Assembly: GCF_014905615.1 (NCBI RefSeq)
Contig: NZ_AQGU01000029.1
Span: 434,001-498,000, forward strand
Direction of reading: 5' to 3'
From: Pseudoalteromonas aliena SW19
Lineage (GTDB): Bacteria > Pseudomonadota > Gammaproteobacteria > Enterobacterales > Alteromonadaceae
DNA length: 64,000 bases
Position numbers and translations under genes: made by a program. Positions 43,678-53,331 of this stretch are shown here, piece after piece; position 1 is the first letter of the stretch, and every line of letters begins with the position of its first letter. The notes beneath the pieces were generated by a model. That model was not told the DNA's origin, did not search any database, and worked only from the letters and a program-made list of their open reading frames with translations.

Positions 43678-44655
43678 AAATGTATCAATATCTTCGCGGG
43701 TAATATCTAAATGCGTTACTAGCCTAAGCTGCTTACTTGGGCTAAATAATATGCCTTGTTGTTTAAGTGTTTGAGCAATCTCTTTGATGTTTTTACTACT
43801 AGCGTACGTTGCATAAACCATGTTAGTGGTGTTGCTCATATCGACAGTAAAACCATTCAGTTCACTTAATTTTTGAGCCAAATATCGTGCATTAGCATGA
43901 TCGTTACTCAAACGATTAACATTATATTCGAGTGCGTATTGGCCAGCCGCTGCAAGTATGCCGGCTTGGCGCATACCACCGCCAAGTACTTTTCTCCATC
44001 GCCTTGCTTTATTAATAAGCGCTTGCGAGCCTAATAATAAAGACCCAACGGGGGCGCCTAAGCCTTTTGATAAACAAATAGAAACTGAATCAAAGTGTTT
44101 TGTAATTTCAGTGATATCAACATTTAGCTCAATAGCTGCATTAAATGCACGAGCGCCATCTAAGTGCAGTGCTAAATTATGTGTATTAACAAAGTCGCGT
44201 GCTTGGGCTAAGTATTCAAGAGGAAGTACTTTTCCGCCAATAGTATTTTCTAGGCTGAGCAAGCGAGTTTTAGCAAAGTGGCAATCATCTGGTTTTATTG
44301 CTGCCGTAATTTTTGTAAAACAAATACTGCCGTCTTTTTCATTTTCGATAGGCTGTGGTTGAACAGACCCTAAAACGGCTGCGCCGCCACCTTCAAACTT
44401 ATAATTATGTGCATTTTGGCCACAAATGTATTCGTCACCTCGCTCACAATGCGCCATTAATGCAAGCAAGTTAGCTTGTGTGCCGGAGCTGCAAAAAATT
44501 GCAGATTCAAAATTAAAACGCTTACATGCATAGGCTTCTAGTTGGTTTACGCTTTCATCATCACCATATACATCGTCACCAACCGGTGCGTTATACATAA
44601 TATCGCGCATTGCTTTTGTTGGTTTAGTCACTGTGTCAGAACGAAAATCTATCAT
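43651..44655 (-). CDS. ltaE: Low-specificity L-threonine aldolase
   Basis: A 334-residue PLP fold-type I enzyme splitting L-threonine or L-allo-threonine to glycine and acetaldehyde. IDFRSDTVTKPTKAMR and VGDDVYGDDESVNQLE are the family start; the PLP lysine is in VSICLSKGLGAPVGS near residue 198; HLDGARAFNAA holds the cofactor Asp. Length equals E. coli LtaE (333). The C-terminus overlaps tdk on the other strand by 27 bp. Confidence 0.94.
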   Translation of the reverse strand: MIDFRSDTVTKPTKAMRDIMYNAPVGDDVYGDDESVNQLEAYACKRFNFESAIFCSSGTQANLLALMAHCERGDEYICGQNAHNYKFEGGGAAVLGSVQPQPIENEKDGSICFTKITAAIKPDDCHFAKTRLLSLENTIGGKVLPLEYLAQARDFVNTHNLALHLDGARAFNAAIELNVDITEITKHFDSVSICLSKGLGAPVGSLLLGSQALINKARRWRKVLGGGMRQAGILAAAGQYALEYNVNRLSNDHANARYLAQKLSELNGFTVDMSNTTNMVYATYASSKNIKEIAQTLKQQGILFSPSKQLRLVTHLDITREDIDTFLTTLSAHI

Positions 44656-44678
44656 GATGGCTTTATCCTTTTTATAGC

Positions 44679-45611
44679 TTAAGCAAGCTCACTACATATT
44701 TGTTCACGGGTTTCTTTATCAAAATAGGTCCATGCAATAAAGCGGCTAATTTTTTGACCTTGTGCCATATCAACTATTTTATATTGTGCTATTGGGTGAG
44801 CTTTTAATACTTCTTCAAGGGCTGCAATATTATCTTTTTTAGACACCAAAGACGTAAACCAAAGTACCTGCTCTGCAACGCTTTCGCTTTCTTTGATCAT
44901 ATTGGAGATAAATTGAACTTCACCGCCTTCACACCATAATTCATTATTATGACCACCAAAATTTAGCGTGCTACTGGGGGCTTTTCCTAAGTTTTTCCAT
45001 TTACGCTCACTGCCTTTGGTTGCTTCTTCCTCACTTGCATGAAACGGCGGATTACAGAGTGTTAAATGGTATAAATCTTTTTGGTTAATAACGCCTTTAA
45101 AAATATGAGATGCATTTTTTTGTTGTTTTAGAGTTATTTTTAAGCCATTAAACTGGGCAATTTGTTTTGCTATTTTTACTGAGGCTACATCAATATCAGT
45201 GCCCGTAAAGTGCCACTTATATTCACTTGTACCAGTAAGCGGATAAACCAAGTTAGCGCCAGTGCCAATATCAAGCACCTTAATTTGCTTACCTAGCGGT
45301 ATTTGTTGTTGATTATCATCACTTAATAAGTCAGCTAAGTAATGAATATAATCAACACGACCTGGAATGGGTGGGCATAAGTTATGCTCAGGAATATCCC
45401 AAAAATCAATATTATAGTGTGCTTTTAAAAGTGCTTGGTTTAGTGTTTTAACGGCTTTGTTATCACTAAAATCAATGCTTTTAGTGCCCGCTGGTGTCGT
45501 TATAACAAAAGGCAGTAGAGCAGGAAGTGCTGCTGTTAATAAATCAAAGTCGTAGCCATTTTTATGTAGGTTACGAGGGTGTAATTTTGAGCGTGTTTTA
45601 TTTTCTTTCAT
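44679..45611 (-). CDS. rlmF: 23S rRNA (adenine1618-N6)-methyltransferase
   Basis: A 310-residue SAM-dependent enzyme making m6A1618 in 23S rRNA. The N-terminal LHPRNLHKNGYDFDLLTAALP is characteristic of RlmF (308 residues in E. coli); the SAM motif is VLDIGTGANLVYPL, and the catalytic N6-adenine motif is LCNPPFHAS. It lies 23 bp upstream of ltaE on the same strand, so the two may be co-transcribed. Confidence 0.95.
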   Translation of the reverse strand: MKENKTRSKLHPRNLHKNGYDFDLLTAALPALLPFVITTPAGTKSIDFSDNKAVKTLNQALLKAHYNIDFWDIPEHNLCPPIPGRVDYIHYLADLLSDDNQQQIPLGKQIKVLDIGTGANLVYPLTGTSEYKWHFTGTDIDVASVKIAKQIAQFNGLKITLKQQKNASHIFKGVINQKDLYHLTLCNPPFHASEEEATKGSERKWKNLGKAPSSTLNFGGHNNELWCEGGEVQFISNMIKESESVAEQVLWFTSLVSKKDNIAALEEVLKAHPIAQYKIVDMAQGQKISRFIAWTYFDKETREQICSELA

Positions 45612-45739
45612 GGCTTAATTTTAACAACAGATATGATGTGGCAATTGTAACAAATGCTGGTGAGTAAAGTGCAGACATTTTCTTTGGTATCGCGGATATT
45701 GCTGGTAGGATGAGTTGGTAAAAATAAAAAGGAACAACC

Positions 45740-46648
45740 GTGGCCATTTCTCAGCAATCAATAGCAATCAATTTTACAGCTCAGCAAACACTACACTTAC
45801 GTCGTATAGCCGATGATAACCAGCAAGGGCCTGTGGTGTTTTTTATGCATGGGGCTGTAGAAAACGGAAAAATATTTTACACGCACTCTAATAAAGGACT
45901 TGCCCCTTTTTTAGCCGAGCACGGTTATCGATGCTATGTGGCTGATTTACGTGGACGAGGTGATAGCAAGCCCGTTATTTCGGGTGAATCTGAATATGGA
46001 CAAACAGAAGCTATTTTGGAAGATATTCCAGCTTTTATTAATCAAATAGAAGTGATTGAAGGTAAAAAACCCGACTATTGGGTCGCTCACTCTTGGGGGG
46101 GGGTGTTGATGAACAGTGTATTCGCACGATTCCCTGATTACATAAATAACGTCAAGGCCTGTGTTTATTTTGGCTCTAAGCGCTCATTGCTTAACAATCA
46201 TCCTAAAAAGTTACTGCAAGCCAATTTTATTTGGTATTTTATGGCACCTATATTGGCTAAAAAGCATGGCTATTTAAATGCTAAAGGTTATAAGTGGGGC
46301 AGTGATAATGAAACTCAAAAGTCGCACTTTCAAAGTATGCAGTGGGCTAAAAAAACACCGTGGATAGACTCTGATGATAACTTTGATTATGCAACCACTA
46401 TTAGTAATCTGCATTTGCCACCTACGCTACATATTGCTGCAGTAAACGATAAGGCATTAGCGCAGCCAATTGATATTCAAAAGTTCATGGATGAATCAGG
46501 GCTGGGGGTTCAAAAAATGCGTATTTATGGCCGTAAACATGGGCATAATTTTGATTACGATCATATTAATATGCTCACGCACCCACGTGCGCGTGATGAT
46601 CAATTTAAAGATTTACTTAATTGGTTTAATGCGCACCCTACACGTTAA
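45740..46648 (+). CDS. Alpha/beta hydrolase with a G9 tract at the nucleophile
   Basis: A 302-residue alpha/beta-hydrolase. Oxyanion region VFFMHGAVENGKIF, nucleophile Ser118 in VAHSWGGV, likely Asp in AAVNDKALAQP and His in GRKHGHNFDYDH. The start is GTG with AAAAGGAAC upstream. Codons for Ser-Trp-Gly-Gly-Val contain nine consecutive G (46095-46103), unusual in this AT-rich DNA and prone to slippage; a one-base change would remove the protein. Substrate (ester, lactone) unknown. Its end overlaps the convergent sulfotransferase gene by 4 bp. Confidence 0.87.
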   Translation: MAISQQSIAINFTAQQTLHLRRIADDNQQGPVVFFMHGAVENGKIFYTHSNKGLAPFLAEHGYRCYVADLRGRGDSKPVISGESEYGQTEAILEDIPAFINQIEVIEGKKPDYWVAHSWGGVLMNSVFARFPDYINNVKACVYFGSKRSLLNNHPKKLLQANFIWYFMAPILAKKHGYLNAKGYKWGSDNETQKSHFQSMQWAKKTPWIDSDDNFDYATTISNLHLPPTLHIAAVNDKALAQPIDIQKFMDESGLGVQKMRIYGRKHGHNFDYDHINMLTHPRARDDQFKDLLNWFNAHPTR

Positions 46649-48075
46649 CTTCCATCAAGTAATTCAAGTAGGGGCGTTTTATAACGCTCCCATTTTGCAA
46701 TGGCTAAACGATTAATCGGCTCTCGAATAGCATGCTTGCTAAGAGTGGTAACCGCCGATTTGCGCTTATAAAATGCTAAACAATTTTCTTCAAAGGAGCA
46801 ATCTAAAAAGTTAAGTAATGCAGTTAGTTGCTGTTTTGGGTTGTTTACTAATGCTTCGTAACTGATGTTGTAAATTGGCATACCTTTAAGCGATTGCCAA
46901 TGAAGCATTAGTTTTTCGTATAATGCATGATATTGCTTAAACTCTACAAGAGAGCAAAAGTAAGGTTCATTTTCTGCGAAATAATTACTAAGTATAGAAA
47001 AAGCAGTCGCATTAAAATCGCGTGTTAAATTTATAAATTTAGCATTTGGAAACAACACATAAATAAGGCCAAGTGATTGATAGTTACTTGGTAACTTATT
47101 TATTATAAATGGCTTAATAGGTGTGACGGTTTTTAGTGCATTTATATAAATGTCACGTGCTTTGCTAATTAGCTCAGGTGTTAAGTGTTTTAAGCATTGA
47201 GGGTATGAAACTGCCGTCTTTTGCTCTAAAAATGCAACCACATTACCGACACTCGAGCTCTCTCCAATGCTTGAATATTGGCTGTGATTTGCCAGCATTT
47301 GCTCCAGCAAAGTAGAGCCACTGCGGGGCATACCAATTATAAATACTGGGGTGATTTGGCTAATTAATTGCTTATCGCCGCTGTTTATAAATGAGCGCGT
47401 GTTGTGTTTAACTATTTCATCGTAAAAGGGGCTGAGCTCATCAGTATTAAAGTTACTTAACTTGTGTTGTAACTTATTGGCGAGCACAAAATAGCTAAAT
47501 GCTTGTTCAGTATCATCAAGCTTGTCATAGCTTTTGCCCAGCGCGTAATAGCACACCATTTTAAGGTGTAAGTTATTAGTTTGGGTTAATAAATGATGCA
47601 ACTTACTTATATAATTATGATTTTTGTCAAAACGTCCTAATTGGACTAATTCAAATAAAATATAGGCAGTAACAGGGTGAACACCCATACTAAGTGCATG
47701 TGCAAAAGTGCTATGCGCTTTATCTAAATTGCCATGAGTTAGATAGTGTTGTGCTAAATAATAATGAGGTTCAGGGTTATTGGTTGCTATGCTTTGTGCA
47801 TACTCAAGGACGGTTAATGCATCTTTAGGTGAGTTAACTCCATTAAACGCATCAGCTAACGCATTTAATGGCTCAAGCATACGCGGTAGACGTTCACATG
47901 CTTTTTGCAGTACATACACCGCTGCATCAAAACGCGCTAACCTTAATGCTATTTTACCTAAGCCGAATAAGGCTTCACCATTGTCAGGATCGCTTTTTAA
48001 CAGTGCTTTATAGTGAAACTCAGCTTCTTTGAGTTTGCCTTGCTCGAGTAGTTGATTCGCTTTTTTAAGTAGCAT
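46645..48075 (-). CDS. TPR-repeat protein with C-terminal sulfotransferase domain
   Basis: A 476-residue fusion. Residues 1-210 are five or six TPR motifs (GEALFGLGKIALRLARFDAAVYVLQKA type). Residues 235-470 are a PAPS sulfotransferase domain: the 5'-phosphosulfate loop FIIGMPRSGSTLLEQMLANH near 237-256 and the 3'-phosphate region NLTRDFNATAFSIL. Such fusions are common in marine proteobacteria; the acceptor (protein tyrosine, polysaccharide or lipid) is unknown. It is transcribed after the TonB receptor on the same strand, but a terminator separates them. Confidence 0.9.
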   Translation of the reverse strand: MLLKKANQLLEQGKLKEAEFHYKALLKSDPDNGEALFGLGKIALRLARFDAAVYVLQKACERLPRMLEPLNALADAFNGVNSPKDALTVLEYAQSIATNNPEPHYYLAQHYLTHGNLDKAHSTFAHALSMGVHPVTAYILFELVQLGRFDKNHNYISKLHHLLTQTNNLHLKMVCYYALGKSYDKLDDTEQAFSYFVLANKLQHKLSNFNTDELSPFYDEIVKHNTRSFINSGDKQLISQITPVFIIGMPRSGSTLLEQMLANHSQYSSIGESSSVGNVVAFLEQKTAVSYPQCLKHLTPELISKARDIYINALKTVTPIKPFIINKLPSNYQSLGLIYVLFPNAKFINLTRDFNATAFSILSNYFAENEPYFCSLVEFKQYHALYEKLMLHWQSLKGMPIYNISYEALVNNPKQQLTALLNFLDCSFEENCLAFYKRKSAVTTLSKHAIREPINRLAIAKWERYKTPLLELLDGS

Positions 48076-48113
48076 AACTGCGCATTGATTTTTTTATTTA
48101 CTATAAAATAAAA

Positions 48114-48141
48114 AAGGCGAAATGTCTTAACATTTCGCCTT
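48114..48141 (-). terminator. Terminator after TonB-dependent receptor
   Basis: An 11-bp stem (AAGGCGAAATG pairing with CATTTCGCCTT) with a 6-base loop; on the minus strand a T-rich run follows. It ends the receptor gene 20 bp beyond its stop. Confidence 0.92.
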
Positions 48142-48160
48142 AACTGTTTATGCAAAGGTG

Positions 48161-50806
48161 TTAGAAAGTATATGTCGCTTTTGCATAGTAAAAACCGCCG
48201 TTAATACCAAACGGAGATGTTTCGTAATACTTACCGCCCCAGTTATTATTCGGCGCACCGGCTGCTTCAGCAAAATCAAGTTTTTCAGCATCTTGATCAA
48301 ACAGGTTTTGAGCGCCTAATGAAAAACTAATAGACTCATTCATAAAGTACGTGATTTCAGCATCAATAGTTACAGCTGCGTCAGCAGTTTTTGCTGTTGC
48401 ATCGTAATCTACGTGAACGCCTTGGTATTCGCCGTAGTAATTTGCACGAGCAAATGCAGAGATAGATTCCCACTGTTGAGACAATGTGAAAGTAGCACGG
48501 TGATTAGGTAAGTCTTCTTCTAAACGCTTAACTTTAAATGCACCGGTAATATCACTAAATTGAGTTACTTCAGTATCATTCCAGTTGTAAGCAAGGCTAA
48601 ATGTTGAACTCCCCCCAAGCATTTCGGTTGTATAGTTAGCTACTAAGTCAATACCTTGTGTTTTTGTGTCAAAGTCATTAGTAAAAAAGCTAACTTGAGC
48701 AAGGCTCTGAACATTTGGGATGCCCGCTGCTTCAAGTATGTCTTTATCGCTCTGACTTAAATTTATTTTATCTGATTGACTAATGCGATCCTCTACTTGA
48801 ATGTTGTAGTAGTCAACAGTTAAAAATAAATCGCCAAGAGTATAAACAGCACCAAATGTATAACTTTGTGATTCTTCTGGTTCAAGTTCTGTACCACCTA
48901 ATTGTACTGCGATAGGGTTAGTTGGTGGAAGTAATGCTGAATCTTGTAATACACCATTGTCTAAGCTCGTTTGTACATTACTTACGTTTGCTTGACCAAC
49001 GGTAGGCGCTCGAAAACCTGTACTTACCGAGCCACGTATATTTAAGTCTTCTGTTACATGGTACTGCGCCATTACTTTATAGTTTGTTGTTGTGCCAAAG
49101 CTGTCGTAATCTTCAAAACGAACGGCTAAGCCCATTAAAAACTCTTCGGTAAATGGTGCTTCAATATCTATAAATGCGGCGTAGTTGCGACGTGTATATT
49201 CACCAGCATCAGTCGGCTTAAAGCCAGGGAAACCATTAGAGCCAATACCAAAACCTTGCTCAGTAAATTGGCCGGCCGTAAATGATGCAACATCACCTGA
49301 TGTTACTGTGAATGTTTCTTCATGCCACTCTAAACCGCCGGCAATGTTTACATCGTAAGCAAGGTCAAAATCGAACCCTTTAGATAAGTCTAAATTAAAG
49401 TTTTTTTCTAATTGTGAGTATTTACCAGGGCTAAAATCACGAGGGGTGTCTAAGCCTAATGACGCATTAACTGTGTCGTAAATAAAATAGCGTGATTCAT
49501 TAAATCCTACAGTACCGCTTAAATCATAAAATACATCTTTTAAGAAACCACCAGTAAACTCACCTTTAGTACCAATAGTTAAAGAGGTATCAGTGATATT
49601 GCCACCAAAGTTTGGTGTAAACCCTCCTGGCAGAGTTTCATTGAAAGCAAAACAGTTTGCAGCAGTAAGAGAGTCTATAGCAGCTTGATCAGGCACGCCG
49701 TTAGCTTGAACTTCTACTAGTGGGCAATCTAGTTGAGCGTCATAACCATCCAAAGAGCCTACTAAGACAGTTGGAGTTGCTGCATCCCAGGCAGTCTGTC
49801 CTGCTTCATCAGCAGGGCGGCGCATATTAACGCCGTTAACTTCACGTATGTTCCCACCGTATACACCAGGGCGAGTTGTTGGATTTCGGTAATAAAAACC
49901 ACCACGTACATCACGCTCAGAGTAGTTACCAAACATGTAAAACTCAGAGTCGTTAGTTAGCTCTAGACCAACATTACCAAAAATTGAAATATCGTCATTT
50001 ACCTCAGGTGCGCCCCAAACTTGAGCCAGAGGAGATACATCTGGTACACCCGCAGCAGAGAGTGCCGCAGCATCTGGTCGTTGTACTGAACGGCTTGTTG
50101 CATCAGACGTTTTATACTGAAAGCTTAAATTAGCAAAACCGCTGTCGGTAAAGGGTAAGCCAACGTTTCCAGAAATTTGAGTTGTGTCGCCATCACCTTC
50201 GTAATATTGACCATGACGTACTTCTAACTTACCGCCTTCTGAGGCATCTTTTAGTTGGAAGTTCATTACACCGGCAATTGCATCAGAACCATACTGTGCA
50301 GCAGCGCCATCACGAAGTACTTCGACCTGCTTAATTGCAATGCTTGGAATAACTGAAATGTCAGCACCTTGTGCGCCATCATTAATACCACCGCCTAAAA
50401 ATGCGATTACAGATGCACGATGACGACGTTTGCCGTTTAAAAGAATTAGCGTGCTGTCTGAAGGTAAGCCTCGTAAATTAGCAGGGCGAACAAGGGATGC
50501 CGCATCACTAATTGGATTTTGATGAACATTAAAAGAAGGTACTGAGCCTTTTAAAAGCTCAAGCATGTCGGTGTTGCCTGATTTTTCAAGCTCTTCACCG
50601 CCAATAATATCAATAGGAACGGGTGAGTCACCGATTGAACGAGGAGCTGAACGCGTACCGACTACGGCAATTTTCTCTACATTTTTGTTCACTTTAACTT
50701 GTTGTTCATCGGCTGCAATAGCTGAACTTGAAATAAACAACCCTGCAGTTGTTGTAGCTAGAGCAAATTTTATTGCTTGGTTTAGCGCATTGTTTTTTAA
50801 TTTCAT
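48161..50806 (-). CDS. TonB-dependent receptor, large (nutrient-type)
   Basis: An 881-residue outer-membrane receptor. Signal peptide about 32 residues (LFISSSAIAAD), plug at 45-170 (VEKIAVVGTRSAPRS, RPANLRGLPSDSTLILLNGKRRH, VEVLRDGAAAQYGSDAIAGVMNFQL), barrel to the C-terminal aromatic (FYYAKATYTF). The plug motif LNGKRRHRAS is typical of marine receptors with oligosaccharide or unknown nutrient ligands. No Fur-like site is seen upstream. It is followed by a terminator, so it is monocistronic. Confidence 0.92.
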   Translation of the reverse strand: MKLKNNALNQAIKFALATTTAGLFISSSAIAADEQQVKVNKNVEKIAVVGTRSAPRSIGDSPVPIDIIGGEELEKSGNTDMLELLKGSVPSFNVHQNPISDAASLVRPANLRGLPSDSTLILLNGKRRHRASVIAFLGGGINDGAQGADISVIPSIAIKQVEVLRDGAAAQYGSDAIAGVMNFQLKDASEGGKLEVRHGQYYEGDGDTTQISGNVGLPFTDSGFANLSFQYKTSDATSRSVQRPDAAALSAAGVPDVSPLAQVWGAPEVNDDISIFGNVGLELTNDSEFYMFGNYSERDVRGGFYYRNPTTRPGVYGGNIREVNGVNMRRPADEAGQTAWDAATPTVLVGSLDGYDAQLDCPLVEVQANGVPDQAAIDSLTAANCFAFNETLPGGFTPNFGGNITDTSLTIGTKGEFTGGFLKDVFYDLSGTVGFNESRYFIYDTVNASLGLDTPRDFSPGKYSQLEKNFNLDLSKGFDFDLAYDVNIAGGLEWHEETFTVTSGDVASFTAGQFTEQGFGIGSNGFPGFKPTDAGEYTRRNYAAFIDIEAPFTEEFLMGLAVRFEDYDSFGTTTNYKVMAQYHVTEDLNIRGSVSTGFRAPTVGQANVSNVQTSLDNGVLQDSALLPPTNPIAVQLGGTELEPEESQSYTFGAVYTLGDLFLTVDYYNIQVEDRISQSDKINLSQSDKDILEAAGIPNVQSLAQVSFFTNDFDTKTQGIDLVANYTTEMLGGSSTFSLAYNWNDTEVTQFSDITGAFKVKRLEEDLPNHRATFTLSQQWESISAFARANYYGEYQGVHVDYDATAKTADAAVTIDAEITYFMNESISFSLGAQNLFDQDAEKLDFAEAAGAPNNNWGGKYYETSPFGINGGFYYAKATYTF

Positions 50807-51143
50807 TCTAATTTTCCCCAGTTAGAATAATTTTTACTTCGATGTTAAATTTCTCATCATTTATTTTTCAACCTCACTATTAGTGCATATTAATTTGAGG
50901 TTTTAGCCTCTAAAGTTTAATTAATTAAGCAACCTTTAGTAACGTTGTATCTACAGACTATAGATAAAAAACAAGGAGAGCAATTGCTAATTAACCGTTT
51001 TATAACAAAAAAGTTAACTTAGTAACTGTATGCAATAATGATTCAAGGTGAAGGGGGAAACGAAGCGAATGGGTGAAATTGCAGAGTAAAAAGAATTATT
51101 AATGCAAGGTTGGGTTTTCAATGTTGCTTTTTTGTTTCTTTAC
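50807..51143. other. Intergenic between TonB receptor and OXLD1-like gene
   Basis: A 337-bp stretch between the TonB receptor start and the stop of the gene at 51144; both genes point leftward. I see no coding frame, repeat copy, Fur-like palindrome or clear terminator. It should hold the receptor promoter. Confidence 0.5.
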
Positions 51144-51320
51144 TTAGACTTTTTTAGTTGTTTTTTCAGAGGTTTGCGCATTACGCCACGCTGCTAATTT
51201 TTCTTTGTACTCATCCCATACACAGGGACAGCAACTGCCTCCACCGCAACATTCATCAGATTTCGGTCGCTCAGGCTTGATTGTTAGAAGCGTTGTATTT
51301 GGTTGCATAAAAGGTTTCAT
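51144..51320 (-). CDS. Small cysteine-rich protein with oxidoreductase-like (OXLD1) domain
   Basis: A 58-residue protein. Its core DECCGGGSCCPCVWDEYKEKL matches the oxidoreductase-like N-terminal domain of mitochondrial OXLD1 and its small bacterial relatives: five or six clustered Cys followed by VWDxY. It may bind a metal or an iron-sulfur cluster, or act in a redox role; no reaction is established. ATG 51320 is supported only by a weak ribosome site; Met5 is an alternative start. It is divergent from the LETM1-like gene, sharing a short promoter region of about 80 bp. Confidence 0.8.
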   Translation of the reverse strand: MKPFMQPNTTLLTIKPERPKSDECCGGGSCCPCVWDEYKEKLAAWRNAQTSEKTTKKV

Positions 51321-51403
51321 CTAGGCACTCATTGTGTACAAAGAATAAAGTAACGCTTCAGATAAGTAAATTATTCTTTGTGAACGAGAAGGGCTGTGTG
51401 AAA

Positions 51404-51835
51404 ATGCCCGTTATGCGATTATATAAAGTTATTCACCGTGCACCGTGGCGGGTAGTTAAAATTAGTAAAAAGCGCCAACAGCTGCGTTTTCGCCGTGCTA
51501 TGGTGGCGCTTAAAATAGCACTTGCGCAAGAAAAACAAGAAACAAAAGAAATGCTCTCAATTTATAGGCGCTATACTCAAGGGCAGACGAATAAAGCAGA
51601 ATTAAAACGCGCTAATGAACAGTTTGTTGATATTTTAAAAGGGCTAGGTTTAGGCGTATTTGCCGTTTTACCTTTTGCACCGCTTACAATTCCTTTAGTG
51701 GTAAAGCTCGGTCGTATAGTGGGTGTTGATGTGTTGCCAAGCTCGTTTAGTATGAACAAATCAATTAAAGAACTTGACGCTGAAATAAGTCACGAAAATC
51801 AAAAAAAAGCTCACAACGAGTCATTAAAAAAGTAA
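51404..51835 (+). CDS. LETM1-like domain protein
   Basis: A 143-residue protein. A basic N-terminus (VIHRAPWRVVKISKKRQQLRF) and helical middle lead to FVDILKGLGLGVFAVLPFAPLTIPLVVKL then GVDVLPSSF, which resembles the transmembrane and LPSTF region of LETM1, the mitochondrial K+/Ca2+ homeostasis protein. A GTG at 51398 after GAGAAGGG is an alternative start; further upstream the frame lacks a ribosome site. The family call is from recognition of this segment. Function in bacteria is unknown. Divergent neighbour is the OXLD1-like gene. Confidence 0.75.
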   Translation: MPVMRLYKVIHRAPWRVVKISKKRQQLRFRRAMVALKIALAQEKQETKEMLSIYRRYTQGQTNKAELKRANEQFVDILKGLGLGVFAVLPFAPLTIPLVVKLGRIVGVDVLPSSFSMNKSIKELDAEISHENQKKAHNESLKK

Positions 51836-51923
51836 TCTAATGTAACCTCAAATTAGCGATACCTTTTAAGTGTGCTTATTGATATGCTCTTAAGTACCAT
51901 TTTTATATTATACGAGCTATTTA

Positions 51924-53288
51924 ATGAGTGCATTACTTCGTCATACTTCTTCTGGTATTCCTTTATCATTTATTCTCAAAAACGAATTATCTGACTGGCA
52001 AACTCAGCAATCTGCGTTTATACAAAACTGGTTAAACAACACAGGCTTTGAAAAGCAAGGATTAGCGCTAATCCCTGATGCCAAAACTGGCGAATTAAGT
52101 CACGTTGTTTGCCTTATGCAAAGTAGTGATGATTTTTGGGCTGCGGGTAATTTAGCAAATACATTGCCAATGGGTACTTATCAAATTCAAGGTGATAATG
52201 TATTAGTAGAGCACGTTGCTTTAGGGTTTGTGCTTGGTGGGTACGAATTTAGTGAATACAAAGAAAAGCCAACAGCAAAAGCGCAATTAGCCATTAGCGA
52301 TAAAGCCATGTATGAGCGTGTTAGTCAGCAAGCTGATGCTATTACACTTGCACGCGATTTAGTGAATACCCCAGCTGTGGATATGATGCCGCAGCATTTA
52401 TCGCAAGTAATGGAAGATTTAGCCGCAACGTACAATGGTGAATTTTCGCAGTGGATTGGCGATGAACTACTAGAGCAAAACTACCCAACTATTCATATGG
52501 TGGGTCGTGCAAGCGAAAACAAACCGCGTTTACTCGATTTAAAATGGGGTGCAACAGATGCTCCATTAATTACACTAGTAGGTAAGGGCGTATGTTTTGA
52601 CTCCGGCGGACTTGATTTAAAACCAAGCTCTGGCATGCGCAATATGAAAAAAGACATGGGCGGTGCTGCGCATGTTATTGCACTAGCACAGCTTATTATG
52701 GCAGCCAACTTACCAATTAGACTACGCGTGCTTGTCCCTGCGGTAGAAAACGCTGTATCGCGTAATGCATTTCGCCCAGGCGATGTTGTTAAAACACGTA
52801 AAGGTATTATGGTCGAAATTGATAACACTGACGCAGAAGGGCGCTTAGTATTGTGTGATGCGTTAAGTGAAGCTCAAAACGACAAACCAGATCTAATTAT
52901 TGATTTTGCTACCCTCACAGGTGCATGTCGTGTTGCACTGGGTACTGAGCTTCCGGGCTTTTTCTCAACAGAGCGCGATGTAGCAAACGGTATTATTGAT
53001 GCTGGTTTAAGTGTATATGATCCTGTTTGGCAACTTCCGTTGTTTGAGCAATACAAAAGCTTTTTGAAAAGTGATGTAGCCGATATGGCTAACTGCGCAA
53101 GCACACCGTTTGGTGGTGCAATTACTGCTGCACTTTACTTAAAAGAATTTGTTGAACCAACAACACCGTGGGTACACTTTGATGTAATGGCATGGAACTT
53201 ACGTGCATTACCAGGTCGTCCAACGGGTGGTGAAGCATTAGGTATTCGGGCTGTATTTACTTACCTACAAAATCGTTTTAATAAGTAA
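51924..53288 (+). CDS. Leucyl aminopeptidase family (M17) metallopeptidase
   Basis: A 454-residue cytosolic di-metal exopeptidase. Metal and catalytic residues are in VGKGVCFDSGGLDLKPSSGM, MKKDMGGAAHVIA and the signature NTDAEGRLVLCDAL. Length is shorter than PepA (503) and nearer PepB-type or Xanthomonas-like M17 proteins (about 450-460), so the gene is not called pepA. It releases N-terminal residues from peptides during turnover. It follows the LETM1-like gene by 88 bp on the same strand. Confidence 0.93.
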   Translation: MSALLRHTSSGIPLSFILKNELSDWQTQQSAFIQNWLNNTGFEKQGLALIPDAKTGELSHVVCLMQSSDDFWAAGNLANTLPMGTYQIQGDNVLVEHVALGFVLGGYEFSEYKEKPTAKAQLAISDKAMYERVSQQADAITLARDLVNTPAVDMMPQHLSQVMEDLAATYNGEFSQWIGDELLEQNYPTIHMVGRASENKPRLLDLKWGATDAPLITLVGKGVCFDSGGLDLKPSSGMRNMKKDMGGAAHVIALAQLIMAANLPIRLRVLVPAVENAVSRNAFRPGDVVKTRKGIMVEIDNTDAEGRLVLCDALSEAQNDKPDLIIDFATLTGACRVALGTELPGFFSTERDVANGIIDAGLSVYDPVWQLPLFEQYKSFLKSDVADMANCASTPFGGAITAALYLKEFVEPTTPWVHFDVMAWNLRALPGRPTGGEALGIRAVFTYLQNRFNK

Positions 53289-53331
53289 GTTTTTAATTCA
53301 ATAGTAAGTGCATAACTTGAGCTTATGAGTA

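Noticed and set aside
43958..44362. 134-codon frame antisense to ltaE
   Set aside because: Lies opposite a gene with complete family motifs; no ribosome site or recognisable domain.
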